DNA from: an uncultured Clostridia bacterium
Lineage (GTDB): Bacteria > Bacillota > Clostridia > TANB77 > CAG-508
DNA: 6,813 bases
Assembly: GCA_947628925.1 (NCBI GenBank)
Contig: CANRBU010000063.1
Span: 1 to 6,813, forward strand
Direction of reading: 5' to 3'
The translations under genes were made by a program, and so were the position numbers. The notes beneath the pieces are model-generated. The model was not told where the DNA came from. It was given only the letters and a program-made list of their open reading frames with translations, and did not search any database. Positions 6,011-6,813 of this stretch are shown here, one piece after another (the first letter of the stretch is position 1; each line of letters begins with the position of its first letter).

Positions 6011-6813
6011 ATGAAAAAGTTAATTGTTGATCAAAAAAATGATGGAAAAAAATTATATGACTTTCTAATAGATAAGATTAATGGGCTTACCTATTCTTTA
6101 TTTTGCAATACTTTGCGAAAAAAAGATATTAAAATTAATAACAAAAGAACAAACAAAAATATTACTGTTTTTAAAGATGATGTTGTACTAGTCTATATTT
6201 CTGATGATGTACTAGACTCAAAAAAATTGTCTTTCGAAACTGTTTATGAAGATGAAAATATTCTTATTTTGAATAAACCTCGTGGAATTGCCGTTACTGG
6301 TGAAAATTCTCTCACAGATTCTATTCATGAAAAATATGCTTCTTCTAGTTTTTTACCAATGCCTTGCCATAGGCTAGATAGAAACACTTGTGGATTAGTT
6401 TTATTTGCTAAAACAGAAAAAGCATTATCTATTTTACTTGAAAAATTTAAAAATCATGAAATTGAAAAACATTATTATGCATGGGTATATTCTATCCCCA
6501 AAATAAAAGAACAAAGATTAGAAGCTTATTTATTTAAAGATAATAAAAAATCTTTGGCCCATATTTCAGATTTTCCTGATAAGGGTTATCAAAAGATAAT
6601 TACAAAATACAAAGTGCTAGAAGAAAAAGCTGATAATACATGCATATTAGATATTGAAATTGAAACTGGAAAAACGCATCAAATTCGTGCACATTTGGCA
6701 CATATTGGGTTGCCAATTATTGGTGATGGGAAATATGGAAAAAATGAGATTAATAAAAAGTTTCACCAAAAAATGCAGTGCTTATGTGCATATAAATTGG
6801 AATTTCATTTTTG
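6011..6813 (+). CDS. RluA-family 23S rRNA pseudouridine synthase (3' end outside window)
   Basis: 267 residues are visible and the frame is still open at the window end. The enzyme isomerises specific uridines in large-subunit rRNA to pseudouridine. An N-terminal S4 RNA-binding domain covers about residues 12-62 (KKLYDFL, TLRKKDIKINNKR, VFKDDVVLVY). The catalytic domain begins at VYEDENILILNKPRGIAV (78-95) and carries HRLDRNTCGLVLFAKT (120-135) with catalytic Asp123; the family form is HRLDRxTSG, so Cys replaces the usual Ser at 127. The C-terminal motif ETGKTHQIRAHLAHIG (218-233), followed by IIGDGKYG, is also typical. RluC/RluD/YlyB-type members cannot be told apart by eye, so no symbol is given. 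The ATG at 6011 is the only reasonable start because the S4 domain follows at once, although there is no ribosome binding site. Ile codons are mostly ATT here (about 21 of 26 by eye), unlike the ATA-rich dap genes. Only a few residues are probably missing. Confidence 0.92.
   Translation, partial: MKKLIVDQKNDGKKLYDFLIDKINGLTYSLFCNTLRKKDIKINNKRTNKNITVFKDDVVLVYISDDVLDSKKLSFETVYEDENILILNKPRGIAVTGENSLTDSIHEKYASSSFLPMPCHRLDRNTCGLVLFAKTEKALSILLEKFKNHEIEKHYYAWVYSIPKIKEQRLEAYLFKDNKKSLAHISDFPDKGYQKIITKYKVLEEKADNTCILDIEIETGKTHQIRAHLAHIGLPIIGDGKYGKNEINKKFHQKMQCLCAYKLEFHF

Overview
The window is very AT-rich, with A-ended codons, strong AAGGAG-type ribosome binding sites, consensus sigma-A-like promoters and U-rich hairpin terminators. 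Together with a diaminopimelate operon and a cell-wall-anchored (LPxTG-like) surface protein, this points to a low-GC Gram-positive bacterium, most likely an uncultured anaerobic clostridial lineage. Every complete gene ends in TAA or TAG. The taxonomic placement is inferred from gene content and base composition only.

Layout. (a) 1-387: 3' end of a gene of the GGGtGRT family, closed by a strong terminator at 395-433. (b) 496-1102: a promoter and a small gene for a YgjP/DUF45-like metallopeptidase-fold protein that keeps three zinc-ligand histidines but has Gln where the catalytic Glu should be. (c) 1120-3362: a second promoter driving a tight three-gene unit: adenine phosphoribosyltransferase (apt), 4-hydroxy-tetrahydrodipicolinate synthase (dapA) and 4-hydroxy-tetrahydrodipicolinate reductase (dapB). 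dapA and dapB overlap by 7 bases. (d) 3381-3414: a hairpin between convergent genes that probably terminates both strands. (e) 5851-3443 on the minus strand: an 802-residue exported protein with a Ser/Pro linker, an SdrD-B/CNA-B-like Ig domain, a von Willebrand A domain with an intact MIDAS, C-terminal beta-rich regions and an IPPTG sorting signal. (f) 5913-6004: two divergent promoters. (g) 6011-6813: an RluA-family 23S rRNA pseudouridine synthase, cut off by the window end, whose -10 box is placed so that transcription should begin at or next to its ATG (probably leaderless).

How the genes work together. DapA and DapB carry out successive steps from aspartate semialdehyde towards meso-diaminopimelate and lysine, feeding peptidoglycan and protein synthesis. 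DapA has Lys at the position that separates lysine-insensitive from lysine-inhibited enzymes, so it is probably not feedback-inhibited. The apt gene salvages adenine to AMP and has no direct pathway link to dapAB, so its position at the head of the operon is a point of interest. The VWA protein is a separate surface-adhesion unit and rluA a translation housekeeping gene. No mobile element, CRISPR array, tRNA or rRNA was seen, and most of the window is ordinary chromosome.
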